From Aquamicrobium sp. (GTDB lineage: Bacteria; Pseudomonadota; Alphaproteobacteria; Rhizobiales; Rhizobiaceae): a stretch of 64,000 nt of DNA. This document shows, one piece after another, positions 49,786 through 57,330 of this stretch; within the stretch, counting starts at the first letter, position 1, and every line of letters begins with the position of its first letter. The DNA lies in contig JAHHDT010000007.1 of the NCBI GenBank assembly GCA_019739225.1, positions 310,001 through 374,000 on the forward strand, given 5' to 3'. Made by a program: the position numbers and the translations under genes. The notes under the pieces are model-generated. The model saw only the letters and a list, made by a program, of their open reading frames with translations, was not told where the DNA came from and did no database searches.

Positions 49786-50633
49786 TGGCGATGCGCTCGA
49801 TCCGCCATCCCGGCCCGGTCGCGCCAGTACGGGAAAGGGTCGCTGCCGGCCGCGCCGTGCCGCTGGTGCTGCGCCTGCGGGCGGGGCAGAGCGTCAACGC
49901 GGCCGTTACCGGCGCGCTGGCCGAGGCCGGCTACGCATCCGGCTATGTTGATCTCGACGGGCTCGCGATCGCGCCGATGCACTACGTCATCCCGGCTGCT
50001 GCACCCGATACCTCGCATGCCGCCTGGTACAGCGACACACGTTCGCCGGCCGGCGTCGTCACCGTGGAGCGCGCAGGGGTGATCGCCGGCATCCGCGATG
50101 GCGAGCCGTTCATCCATTGCCATGGCATCTGGCTGCATAACGACGGTGAACGGCGTGCCGGCCACCTGCTGCCGCATGAGGCGATCGTGGCTGAGGATTG
50201 CGAAGTGAAGGGTTGGGGCCTCGACGGCGCTGCCTTCGTGGCGCGCGAGGACGCCGAAACCAACTTCAAGCTGTTCTCCGCCGAGGCGGCAGCCGGCGAT
50301 GGAACGGTATCTTCCAGACAGCGCTCGCTGGCATGCACCATGCGCCCCAATGGCGATATTTCGGCGGCGATCGAACGCGTCTGCAAAAGCCACGGTTTCA
50401 TGAATGCGTCCGTGTTCGGTGTCGGCAGTCTGGTGGGCGTCGATTTTGCCGACGGTTCCCATGTCCCGTCCTACGCGACCGAGGTGATGGTGCGGCGCGG
50501 GACGGTAGCGGAGGGTCGGTGCGAACTGGACGCCGCGCTGGTCGACATGAACGGCGACATCCACGAGGGATTGCTCGCGCACGGCAGCAATCTGGTCTGC
50601 GTCACGTTCGAGCTGGTCATCGTCGAAGAATAG
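49785..50633 (+). CDS. PPC/DUF296 domain protein, apparently tandem
   Basis: A 282-residue protein containing the plants-and-prokaryotes-conserved (PPC, DUF296) fold. The first copy spans about 25-150 with GVVTVERAGVIAGIRDGEPFIHCHGIWLHNDGERRAGHLLPHEAIVAEDCEV near 85-136, including the HCH motif. The second half (about 160-282) shows a similar order, TEVMVRRGTVAEGR, then ALVDMNGDIHEGLLAHGSNLVCVTFELVIVEE, but lacks the HxH motif. The ATG overlaps the preceding SDR stop (TGATG). PPC proteins form trimers; their biochemical role in bacteria is unclear. It ends the catabolic operon. Confidence 0.78.
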   Translation: MAMRSIRHPGPVAPVRERVAAGRAVPLVLRLRAGQSVNAAVTGALAEAGYASGYVDLDGLAIAPMHYVIPAAAPDTSHAAWYSDTRSPAGVVTVERAGVIAGIRDGEPFIHCHGIWLHNDGERRAGHLLPHEAIVAEDCEVKGWGLDGAAFVAREDAETNFKLFSAEAAAGDGTVSSRQRSLACTMRPNGDISAAIERVCKSHGFMNASVFGVGSLVGVDFADGSHVPSYATEVMVRRGTVAEGRCELDAALVDMNGDIHEGLLAHGSNLVCVTFELVIVEE

Positions 50634-50675
50634 CATCGTGACCGGCACGCGGCCGGCCACGAGCAAATGCGACGC

Positions 50676-51707
50676 CTACATCTCCGGCGTGTGCTTGGTG
50701 ATGAGTTCCTGGGCTTCCGTCACCATTGCTTCAGCGTCCAGCCCCTTGGCGCTCATCTCTGCGATCCAAGCATCGATCAGCGGCGCGGCGGCATCCTTCC
50801 AGCGCTGGGTCTCGGCTTCATCAAGCGTGATGATGTTGTTGCCGAGGTCCTGGGCGATCTTGAGACCGCCGGTATCGCCCTCGTCCATCACGCGGCCGAA
50901 CATCGCCGCCGTCTCGATGCCGGAATTGTCGTCGATGACTGCCTTCAGGTCATCCGGCAGCTTGTCGTAGGAGGCCTGGCTCATGGCGAAGACGAAGGTC
51001 TGCGTGTAGAGACCATGCGAGCCGGAGAAGCCGGTGTGGTTCTTGACGAGCTCTGAGACGCGCAGCGACGGCGTCACCTCCCAGGGGATGGTCGTCGCGT
51101 CGATCACGGCTTTCGACAACGCTTCGGAAACCGCCGGAACCGGCATGCCCACCGGGGTGGCGCCTAGCGCTTCGAGCATCTGGTTGATGACGCGCGAGCC
51201 GCCGCGAATCTTCAGCCCCTGCATGTCCTCGAGCGTGTTGACCGGGTTCTTGGAGTGAATGAGGCCAGGCCCGTGCGCGTGCCATGCAATCACCTTCATG
51301 CCGGCGAACTCGTCCACGCAGCGCTTTTCGCAATATTCGTGGAACGCCTTGGAGGTCGCCTCGCCGGTGGTCATGAAGAAAGGCAGCTCGAATGTTTCCG
51401 TGGAGGGGAAACGGCCCGGCGTGTAGCCGATGACGGTCCAGATCAGATCGACGACATTATCGCTCACCTGATCGACGAGCTGCGGCGGCGTGCCGCCGAG
51501 CGCCATGGCGTCGAACTGGTCGATCTGAATGCGGCCGCCCGAATCCGCCATCACCTTCTCGCGCCAGGGCGTCAGCGCCTTGGCTGGAATCGTCGCCTGT
51601 GGCGGCAGCATCTGGTGGAGGCGCAGCGTCACCTCCTGCGCATAGGACGCCGCGGTCATCGCCCCAAGGGCCGCCGCGGCAAGAAGCAGCGATTTCAGCT
51701 TACGCAT
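50676..51707 (-). CDS. TRAP transporter substrate-binding protein (DctP family), second copy
   Basis: Periplasmic receptor of 343 residues with a clear Sec signal peptide (MRKLKSLLLAAAALGAMTAASYA, cleavage before QEV). MALGGTPPQLVDQVSDNVVDLIWTVIGYTPGRF near 68-100 and LEDMQGLKIRGGSRVINQMLEALGATPVGMPVPAVSEALSKAVIDATTIPWE near 160-211 are typical, including the carboxylate-binding Arg in KIRGG. It has no permease beside it and may use the fused permease at 42727-44595 or one elsewhere. GGAGGAAACCCGAC precedes ATG 51707. It converges on the PPC gene with a 42-base gap. A candidate operator lies 30-50 bases upstream. Confidence 0.94.
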   Translation of the reverse strand: MRKLKSLLLAAAALGAMTAASYAQEVTLRLHQMLPPQATIPAKALTPWREKVMADSGGRIQIDQFDAMALGGTPPQLVDQVSDNVVDLIWTVIGYTPGRFPSTETFELPFFMTTGEATSKAFHEYCEKRCVDEFAGMKVIAWHAHGPGLIHSKNPVNTLEDMQGLKIRGGSRVINQMLEALGATPVGMPVPAVSEALSKAVIDATTIPWEVTPSLRVSELVKNHTGFSGSHGLYTQTFVFAMSQASYDKLPDDLKAVIDDNSGIETAAMFGRVMDEGDTGGLKIAQDLGNNIITLDEAETQRWKDAAAPLIDAWIAEMSAKGLDAEAMVTEAQELITKHTPEM

Positions 51708-51736
51708 GTCGGGTTTCCTCCCAAAAAGAACTGGTA

Positions 51737-51757
51737 ATTGTTATATAATAGAACTGT
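51737..51757. promoter_or_regulatory. Candidate operator upstream of the second TRAP receptor gene
   Basis: ATTGTTATATAATAGAACTG, in the same orientation relative to the gene as the site at 485-505. Read on the minus strand it is CAGTTCTATTATATAACAAT. Eighteen bases differ at only two positions from the first site. The sequence includes a TATAAT-like core and probably overlaps the promoter, so binding here would repress. Confidence 0.5.
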
Positions 51758-51792
51758 TCGAAGGGAAAGCCCGTCCAGGATGTGGCGGCGGA

Positions 51793-52536
51793 TCAACCCG
51801 CAACCAGAACGAGGCCCGGAACCCGCTCGATCAGGTCCTTGTCCTTCATTACGAAATCGAGGTTGATCCGCGCCAGCCGCGCATGCTCGCGCGTGACCGC
51901 CTCGGCGCGGGACCCCTCGCGCATCTCGATGGCCAGAGCAATGGCGCGGTGCTGTGCCTGGCCGACGCCGAGCGAGGCGCGGAAGGCGGGCACGCTGGTC
52001 TGGGCATTCAGAAACGCGCTTGGGCCGGCAAAAGGCAGATGCATGACGCGCTCGATCTCGCGCTGGACGATGCGACTGCCCGACAACGTGCCCAGCATCT
52101 CGTGGAACTCGGCGTTGAGGGCGATATAGGCGTCGAGGTCCATCGTCTCCGGAGGGACGGCGACAATCTCGTCGATCTGGCGCACAAGTGCCTTGAACGC
52201 GGCAAGCTTTGCCGGTGACACGCCCCGTTCGGCAGCAAGCCGGGCGGCGGTGCCTTCCAGCACGCCACGCAGCTCGATCGCATCTATCACGTCGGCTTCG
52301 GTGAAGAGCCTCACCGAATAGCCGCCGGAGGGGATCGCATCGAGAATGCCTTCCTGCTCGAGACGGGCGAGGGCAGCGCGCACTGGTGTGCGTGAAAGGC
52401 CAAGCCGCTCGCTGACGCTGACTTCGGACAGGCGTTCGCCCGGCGGTATCGCGCCCGAGAAGACAAGGTCGCGTACGCCGAGAACAGCCTTGAGTGTTTG
52501 GGAAGAACCCTTTTCCTGGCGCGCTTCGCGGGCCAT
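51793..52536 (-). CDS. GntR family regulator, FadR/FCD subfamily
   Basis: A 247-residue regulator. The winged helix is LKAVLGVRDLVFSGAIPPGERLSEVSVSERLGLSRTPVRAALARLEQEGIL near 15-65. The FCD domain follows, with metal-site candidates in DAYIALNAEFHEMLG near 134-148 (Asp and His), GQAQHRAIALAI near 193 (His) and TREHARLARI near 217 (His). The start at 52536 has AAAGGA in front; a start six codons earlier has none. It precedes the TRAP receptor gene on the same strand and is divergent from the MetE-like gene. TGTATACA at 52609-52616 is a likely own-operator core. Confidence 0.92.
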   Translation of the reverse strand: MAREARQEKGSSQTLKAVLGVRDLVFSGAIPPGERLSEVSVSERLGLSRTPVRAALARLEQEGILDAIPSGGYSVRLFTEADVIDAIELRGVLEGTAARLAAERGVSPAKLAAFKALVRQIDEIVAVPPETMDLDAYIALNAEFHEMLGTLSGSRIVQREIERVMHLPFAGPSAFLNAQTSVPAFRASLGVGQAQHRAIALAIEMREGSRAEAVTREHARLARINLDFVMKDKDLIERVPGLVLVAG

Positions 52537-52608
52537 GGCATCATCCTTTCGCATCGTATCGGCGTGTCCTTAGCACATCGCCGCCAGCCCCGTCGCGTCA
52601 GTACGTTC

Positions 52609-52616
52609 TGTATACA
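52609..52616. promoter_or_regulatory. Possible GntR operator core
   Basis: The palindrome TGTATACA lies in the divergent gap between the GntR gene and the MetE-like gene. Cores of this type are bound by several FCD-type GntR proteins, for example MatR of Rhizobium. Placement suggests autoregulation and control of the methyltransferase gene. Confidence 0.4.
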
Positions 52617-52706
52617 TCGAGCTGTCAAGTGGATGGTGCTTGCGCCTGCTCCGTGCTAGCGAGCCTGCGTCCGAGTCACATTTGCCGTTTTTTCGGAGGA
52701 GACGCC

Positions 52707-53852
52707 ATGAGCACTGTATCCAACGCCCCGTCGACCAAGCTGAGGCCGCCTTTCCGCGCCGACCATGTCGGAAGCCTGCTCCGGCCACAATCGGTGAAGG
52801 ATGCGCGAAAGCGTCACTATGAGGAAAAGGCGATCGACGCCGAAGAACTCAACGCGGTTGAAGACGAGGCGATCCGCGCCGTGGTGCGCATGCAGCAGAA
52901 CGCCGGGCTGCCGGTCGTGACCGACGGGGAGGTCCGGCGTTCCTTCTGGCATTACGATTTCATGGGCGAATTACAGGGGCTCGACCTCGAGGAGCGCGAC
53001 GAGGGCGTGCAGTTCCACGGTGTGAAGCTGCGCCCGATCTTCCCGACCATTACCGGCAAGCTCGACTTCCCCGACGATCACCCGATGCTGGAGCATTACC
53101 GCTTTCTGGCTGGCGCCACTGACGTAATGCCGAAAATCTCGATCCCCGGTCCGAGCTGCTGCCATTTTCGGGTTGCGAAGTCCGACATCCATCCCAAGGA
53201 ATATCAGGACGCCGACGCCCTGTTCGCTGACCTTGCCGCCGCCTATGCCAAGGCCGTGCGCGCATTCTACGATGCCGGCTGCCGCTACCTGCAGATGGAC
53301 GACATCTTCTTTGCCTATCTGTGCGATCCCAAGCACCGCGCGGCGAAGGCGGAAGAAGGACAGGACCCGGACTGGCTGATCGACCGTTACGCATGGATGA
53401 TGCACGAGGCGATCAAGAACCGGCCGGACGACATGGTGATCGGCATGCACATGTGCCGCGGCAACTTTGTTTCCACCTATGCGGCCGAGGGCGCGTACGA
53501 CCCGGCAGCGGACGCCATCTTCAACAAGACCGGCGTCGACATCTACTTCATGGAGTATGACAGCGAGCGGGCCGGCGGGCTGGAACCGCTGCGGTTGCTG
53601 CCCAAGGGCAAGAAGCGTGTGCTGCCGGGCTTCATCACCACCAAGGTGGGGGATCTCGAAGACCTCGAGGACCTGAAGCGAAAGTTCGACGCGGCTTCGA
53701 AGTTCGCCGACATCGACCAGCTCGGCATCGCGCCGCAATGCGGTTTCGCCTCGACCGAGGAAGGCAACAAGATCACCGAGGACGACCAGAAGCGGAAGCT
53801 CGATCTGGTGGTCAAGACCGCCGAGACGATCTGGGGCGGCGTCGACAAGTAG
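52707..53852 (+). CDS. MetE-like cobalamin-independent methyltransferase family protein
   Basis: A 381-residue protein of the MetE C-terminal/UROD-like barrel family, half the length of true MetE. It starts MSTVSNAPSTKLRPPFRADHVGSLLRP behind CGGAGGAGACGCC. The zinc-site pattern of MetE is kept: IGMHMCRGNF near 243-252 (His and Cys), IYFMEYDSERAGG near 281 (Glu) and GIAPQCGFASTEEGN near 340 (Cys). LQMDDIFFAYL near 193 is a substrate-pocket segment. Such single-domain proteins use varied methyl donors or thiols, and true methionine synthesis is not implied. It is divergent from the GntR gene. Confidence 0.88.
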   Translation: MSTVSNAPSTKLRPPFRADHVGSLLRPQSVKDARKRHYEEKAIDAEELNAVEDEAIRAVVRMQQNAGLPVVTDGEVRRSFWHYDFMGELQGLDLEERDEGVQFHGVKLRPIFPTITGKLDFPDDHPMLEHYRFLAGATDVMPKISIPGPSCCHFRVAKSDIHPKEYQDADALFADLAAAYAKAVRAFYDAGCRYLQMDDIFFAYLCDPKHRAAKAEEGQDPDWLIDRYAWMMHEAIKNRPDDMVIGMHMCRGNFVSTYAAEGAYDPAADAIFNKTGVDIYFMEYDSERAGGLEPLRLLPKGKKRVLPGFITTKVGDLEDLEDLKRKFDAASKFADIDQLGIAPQCGFASTEEGNKITEDDQKRKLDLVVKTAETIWGGVDK

Positions 53853-53890
53853 AAATGATCGCCGCGGCGTGGTGTGCCGCGGCGGCCAGC

Positions 53891-54523
53891 CTACCAGCGC
53901 AGCGCGAAGCGCCCGGCGACCGCGCCGAGCGCAGCAAGAATGCCGATCGCGACGCTATACCAGGCGGCCACGAAGAGCGGTGAATCGTCCGTGCAGTGGG
54001 CGGCGTAGAACATCGCCGCCACCCCGCCCGCGACCACGCCAGCCATGGCGCCGGTCAGAACGGGTCGCGTCGGTGCGCCCTTGCGCAGGGCCAAGATCAT
54101 GATCGCCAGCGGCCCCAGGCCGATCAGTGGAATGTAAGTGAGGCAGACCCAGAGATTGGTTCCGATCCAGGACGAGAGCCACGCCTCACGCGGCAGCACC
54201 GACAGTTCCACAAGCACGGCGAGCGCTGCAGCGGCGGGACCCGCAAGTGCCGCCCACATCGGCGGCCGCGCGCCGGGACGCACCAGCGCCTGAACGAGCG
54301 GGATCGTGCTGGCGAGCAGGATCGCAACCAGCAGGAACTTGAGTGGAAAGCGGACCGTGGACAGCACCGCCTGAAAGTCCGGCCGGGGCCCGAGCAGAAT
54401 GGCGAAGACCACGGCGGCGAGCACGAACCCGGCCGTTACGCAAAGCAGCCACGTCCTGCCGATGGGCGCTTCCATGCGTCCGGTGTCGGCGGCAATCGCC
54501 TTGATCAGATCGTCGGTGCGCAT
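53891..54523 (-). CDS. nrsF: NrsF/DUF1109 family anti-sigma factor
   Basis: Six-span inner-membrane protein of 210 residues, with hydrophobic spans near 25-45, 60-80, 88-108, 122-145, 154-176 and 183-205. It matches the DUF1109 family, whose Caulobacter member NrsF binds and inhibits the ECF factor SigF. In Caulobacter two cysteines (recalled as Cys131 and Cys181) are needed for release. Here Cys127 and Cys177 have the same 50-residue spacing, so metal or redox sensing is likely conserved. The start overlaps the sigma stop by one base (TGATG), so both are made in step. Confidence 0.92.
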   Translation of the reverse strand: MRTDDLIKAIAADTGRMEAPIGRTWLLCVTAGFVLAAVVFAILLGPRPDFQAVLSTVRFPLKFLLVAILLASTIPLVQALVRPGARPPMWAALAGPAAAALAVLVELSVLPREAWLSSWIGTNLWVCLTYIPLIGLGPLAIMILALRKGAPTRPVLTGAMAGVVAGGVAAMFYAAHCTDDSPLFVAAWYSVAIGILAALGAVAGRFALRW

Positions 54524-55065
54524 CAGCCGTTACCCCCAAATCGCTGCGCGATCGCGGCAAGACCGCGATGAAGTGCCACCCGTACAGCCGTCTCCTTCAT
54601 GCCAAGGCGCGTGGCGGTCTCGCTGATCGACTTGCCTTCAAGGCTTATCGCGGAAACCACATCCCGCTGCCCGGAGGTCAGGCACTCCAGCGCGCGTTCC
54701 AGATCGCGTTCGCTGACCGTCCGTTGCTCCTCGCTGGCGAGCTGGTCGGAAAAATCATCGATGTCGACGGAAACAGCGCGGCCGTGCCGGCGGAAGGCGT
54801 CCACTATCTTGTAGCGCGCAATGGCGTGCACCCACGGCCCGAGCGGACTGTCGGCGCGCCAGGTGTGGCGCTTGAGATGAATGGCCAGCAACGTTTCCTG
54901 CACGATATCCTCCGGGTCCAACCCCGACGATGATCCGATCCTTTTGCCGACAGTGGCTCTGACCAGCCCGGCGATTTCACGGAGGAAACCGGCATAGGCC
55001 GCTTCGTCGCCATCCAGGGCGGCCCGCAGCATCTTCGAAAGCCGGACATCCGTCTGAGGCGTCAA
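54523..55065 (-). CDS. sigF: ECF sigma factor, SigF-like
   Basis: Sigma-70 family ECF factor of 180 residues. Region 2 is near 15-85 with LDPEDIVQETLLAIHLKRHTW (about 49-69) and PWVHAIARYKIVDAFRRHGR (about 76-95). Region 4 is near 120-175 with RDVVSAISLEGKSISETATRLGMKETAVRVALHRGLAAI. The likely start is TTG 55065 with GGAGAC eight bases before it; ATG 55032 is an alternative. It is cotranscribed with the anti-sigma gene and divergent from the bufferin operon. Both upstream regions share CTGTAACA-N15/16-CGAAYT, a candidate promoter for this factor. Confidence 0.93.
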   Translation of the reverse strand: MTPQTDVRLSKMLRAALDGDEAAYAGFLREIAGLVRATVGKRIGSSSGLDPEDIVQETLLAIHLKRHTWRADSPLGPWVHAIARYKIVDAFRRHGRAVSVDIDDFSDQLASEEQRTVSERDLERALECLTSGQRDVVSAISLEGKSISETATRLGMKETAVRVALHRGLAAIAQRFGGNG

Positions 55066-55076
55066 TACGTGTCTCC

Positions 55077-55106
55077 AATTCGTGCTGCGGGGCCGACTTG
55101 TTACAG
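55077..55106 (-). promoter_or_regulatory. Candidate ECF promoter of the sigma-anti-sigma operon
   Basis: On the minus strand, CTGTAACA (55106-55099), 16 bases, then CGAATT (55082-55077). The same boxes with 15 bases between occur before bufA. The -10-like box is only 11 bases from the TTG start at 55065, leaving almost no leader; this fits better with a start at ATG 55032 or means the -10 box is misplaced. Confidence 0.45.
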
Positions 55107-55212
55107 AGGACTGGGACGAATTGTCGAATCCGCTCTTTTATCGGGGATCACAAACGTGTGTAGCGCACGCGAGTTCACGAAGCCATCACGAAGCCGTGTG
55201 CTGAGCTCCCGG

Positions 55213-55241
55213 CTGTAACACCGCCCCGCCTTCATCGAACT
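55213..55241 (+). promoter_or_regulatory. Candidate ECF promoter of the bufferin operon
   Basis: CTGTAACA (55213-55220), 15 bases, CGAACT (55236-55241). A transcript would start near 55248, giving a leader of about 70 bases that begins just before two small hairpins. The -35 box resembles the TGTAAC-type elements of SigF-like ECF factors. Confidence 0.6.
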
Positions 55242-55250
55242 GGTCAGCAT

Positions 55251-55292
55251 GAAGCCACTCCCGGCTTCAGCCACGAAGCCATTTCCGGCTTC
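55251..55292 (+). repeat. Two tandem hairpins in the bufA leader
   Basis: GAAGCC-N6-GGCTTC occurs at 55251-55268 and again at 55275-55292, a 24-base period. Each forms a 6-bp stem with a 6-base loop. They lie between the putative transcription start and the GGAGG ribosome site of bufA, and may protect the mRNA or tune translation. Confidence 0.7.
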
Positions 55293-55316
55293 AGTCAACA
55301 TGGAGGTATCCAAGAC

Positions 55317-55616
55317 ATGAACCGTCAGATTCTTTCGCTTGCACTGGCCAGCTCGCTCGCCACCGCTATGGGCGCCGCCGCTGTCGGGTCCGCTTCGGCC
55401 CAGGACAAGGAAAACATGGAGAAGTGCTACGGCGTCTCCATGGCCGGCCAGAACGACTGCGCGGCCGGTCCCGGCACCACTTGCGCCGGCACGTCCAAGG
55501 TCGACTACCAGGGCAATTCCTGGAAGCTGGTTCCCGCCGGCACCTGCGAAACCATGGAACTGCCCGGCGAGCGCATGGGCAGCCTCGAAGCGCTTACCCG
55601 CGACATTCCCTCCTGA
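55317..55616 (+). CDS. bufA: Bufferin precursor peptide (DUF2282)
   Basis: A 99-residue precursor of the bufferin RiPP family, periplasmic after export. The signal peptide is [20 protein letters not shown] to SASA, with cleavage likely after residue 28. The mature part has the DUF2282 pattern [24 protein letters not shown], then [17 protein letters not shown], with Cys at 37, 48, 56 and 77. In characterised bufferins, central cysteines are converted to thiooxazoles by BufB and the peptide binds copper. GGAGG lies 10 bases before ATG 55317. It is the first gene of bufA-bufB-bufC-doxX. Confidence 0.92.
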   Translation: MNRQILSLALASSLATAMGAAAVGSASAQDKENMEKCYGVSMAGQNDCAAGPGTTCAGTSKVDYQGNSWKLVPAGTCETMELPGERMGSLEALTRDIPS

Positions 55617-55687
55617 GACTGACAGCCGCCGGGGCGCCGCTGGTGGCGCCCCGGCCATCTCCCGAATAAGTGCGGAAGGAAGTCCGG

Positions 55688-56551
55688 ATGCCCCCCTGCA
55701 ATAACTTGCCCAGCCGTGCCGGTCTCGGCCTGAAGCCCGAACATTACGGCGAAATACTCTCCGACCGCCCGGATATCGGCTTCTTCGAAGTGCATGCCGA
55801 AAACTACATGGGCGAAGGCGGCCCGCCGCATCGCTACCTCTCGGCGATTGCCGAGCGCTATCCGCTGTCGCTGCATGGCGTGGGTCTCTCGATCGGGGGT
55901 AGTCGTGATCTCGACCAAGCGCATCTTGCGCGCCTCAAACGGTTGATCGAACGCTACCGTCCGGTGTCGTTCTCAGAGCATCTCGCCTGGTCGACGCACG
56001 ATAGCGGCTATCTCAACGATCTGCTGCCGCTGCCCTACACCGACGAGACCCTGAACCGCGTCTGCGCGCATGTCGGCGAAGTCCAGGAAACGCTCGGCAC
56101 GCGCATGCTGCTGGAAAACCCGTCGACCTATCTTCTGTTCGAGGAAAGCACGATCGACGAGATCGACTTTCTGCAAGCGATTTCAGAGCGTACCGGCTGT
56201 GGGCTGCTGCTCGACGTCAACAATGTGATGGTCTCGGCGATCAACCACCGGCTTGACGCTTACGACTACATCCGCCGTTTCCCCGTCGAGCGCGTCGGTG
56301 AGATCCACCTTGCCGGATACGACGAAACCGCCGACGAGGCGGGAGAGCGGCTGGCAATCGACGCACATGCCTCGACTGTGCACGACGATGTCTTCGCCCT
56401 TTACGAGTTCACGCTCGGCCGCACGGGACCGATCCCGACGCTGGTCGAATGGGACAACGACGTCCCCGATTTCCCGACGCTACAGGCAGAGGCCGAACGG
56501 GTCGACGATGCGCTTGCGCGCCTGCCGGCTGCGGGCAGGAGGGTCGCGTGA
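55688..56551 (+). CDS. bufB: Bufferin-modifying MNIO enzyme (DUF692)
   Basis: Multinuclear non-heme iron-dependent oxidative enzyme of 287 residues, TIM-barrel fold, that modifies cysteines of BufA. Metal-ligand segments include [12 protein letters not shown] near 35-46, [12 protein letters not shown] near 60-71, SEHLAWS near 94-100, [10 protein letters not shown] near 141, [12 protein letters not shown] near 173-184, [10 protein letters not shown] near 204 and [12 protein letters not shown] near 253. ATG 55688 follows GCGGAAGGAAG with good spacing; a GTG at 55670 is less likely. The stop overlaps the bufC start (TGATG). Confidence 0.94.
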   Translation: MPPCNNLPSRAGLGLKPEHYGEILSDRPDIGFFEVHAENYMGEGGPPHRYLSAIAERYPLSLHGVGLSIGGSRDLDQAHLARLKRLIERYRPVSFSEHLAWSTHDSGYLNDLLPLPYTDETLNRVCAHVGEVQETLGTRMLLENPSTYLLFEESTIDEIDFLQAISERTGCGLLLDVNNVMVSAINHRLDAYDYIRRFPVERVGEIHLAGYDETADEAGERLAIDAHASTVHDDVFALYEFTLGRTGPIPTLVEWDNDVPDFPTLQAEAERVDDALARLPAAGRRVA

Positions 56552-57330
56552 TGCAACACGCCCAGGGCGAGGCGCGGTTTGCCGCGGCACTGGCCGATCC
56601 CGAGTTGCCGCTGCCGGAAGGCTTGACGAGCGCGCGCGGTGAGGCCGACAGGCTGCGCTTCGCGGTCTATCGCAACAATGTGCATGTCAGCCTGGTCGAA
56701 GCTCTGGTGCGTGCGTTTCCCGTCGTACACCGGATTGTCGGCGATGCGTTCTTCCGCGCCATGGCGCGCGCTTATGTGGCCGAACACAAGCCGGAAAGCG
56801 CCGTGCTGATCCGCTATGGCTCCAGCTTCGCCGATTTTGTCGCCGGGTTCCCGCCGGCGCATGCCCTGGCCTATCTCGCTGATGTCGCGCGGCTCGAATA
56901 CGCCTGGAGCGAGGCGTATCACGCCGCCGACGCCGATCCGATCAGCCTGCAGGATCTGGCGACCGTCGCCGCCGATCTGCTTCCCGATGTGCGACTGATC
57001 GCGCATCCGGCGACGCGGTTGCTTTCTTCAGGGCATGCCATCGGCTCGATCTGGTCAGCACACCAGCAGGAACAGGTGGCACGAGTACAGACGTCGCAGC
57101 CAGAAACGGTTCTGGTGACGCGGCCGCAGGCTGAGGTGAAGGCATCCGTCCTGCCCGAAGACGATGCGCCGTTCATCGCCGCGCTGCTGGCCGGCGACAC
57201 GATCGGCGAAGCGGCCGGGAAAGCCGGTACCGGGGGGCACGGCTTCGATCCGGGAGCGGCGCTGGCGGGGCTGATCTCGCTTGGCGCGGTTTCGGGACTG
57301 CAGATCAACACGCAGGAGACATTTCGATGA
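56551..57330 (+). CDS. bufC: BufC partner protein (DUF2063 domain)
   Basis: A 259-residue cytosolic protein. The N-terminal DUF2063 region shows LRFAVYRNNVHVSLVEALVRAFPVVHRIVGDAFFRAMARAYVAEHKPESAVLIRYG near 35-90, and ADVARLEYAWSEAYHAADA near 107-125. BufC-type proteins bind both the precursor and the MNIO enzyme and are needed for modification. The C-terminal part (about 150-259) resembles a small globular domain ending in FDPGAALAGLISLGAVSGLQ. The start overlaps bufB, and the end overlaps doxX (ATGA), so all are translationally coupled. Confidence 0.92.
   Translation: MQHAQGEARFAAALADPELPLPEGLTSARGEADRLRFAVYRNNVHVSLVEALVRAFPVVHRIVGDAFFRAMARAYVAEHKPESAVLIRYGSSFADFVAGFPPAHALAYLADVARLEYAWSEAYHAADADPISLQDLATVAADLLPDVRLIAHPATRLLSSGHAIGSIWSAHQQEQVARVQTSQPETVLVTRPQAEVKASVLPEDDAPFIAALLAGDTIGEAAGKAGTGGHGFDPGAALAGLISLGAVSGLQINTQETFR

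Noticed and set aside
50638-50660. Hairpin GTGACCGGC/GCCGGCCAC between the PPC and second TRAP receptor genes as a bidirectional terminator.
   Set aside because: The stem is plausible but short of flanking T-runs on either side, and the gap is only 42 bases.
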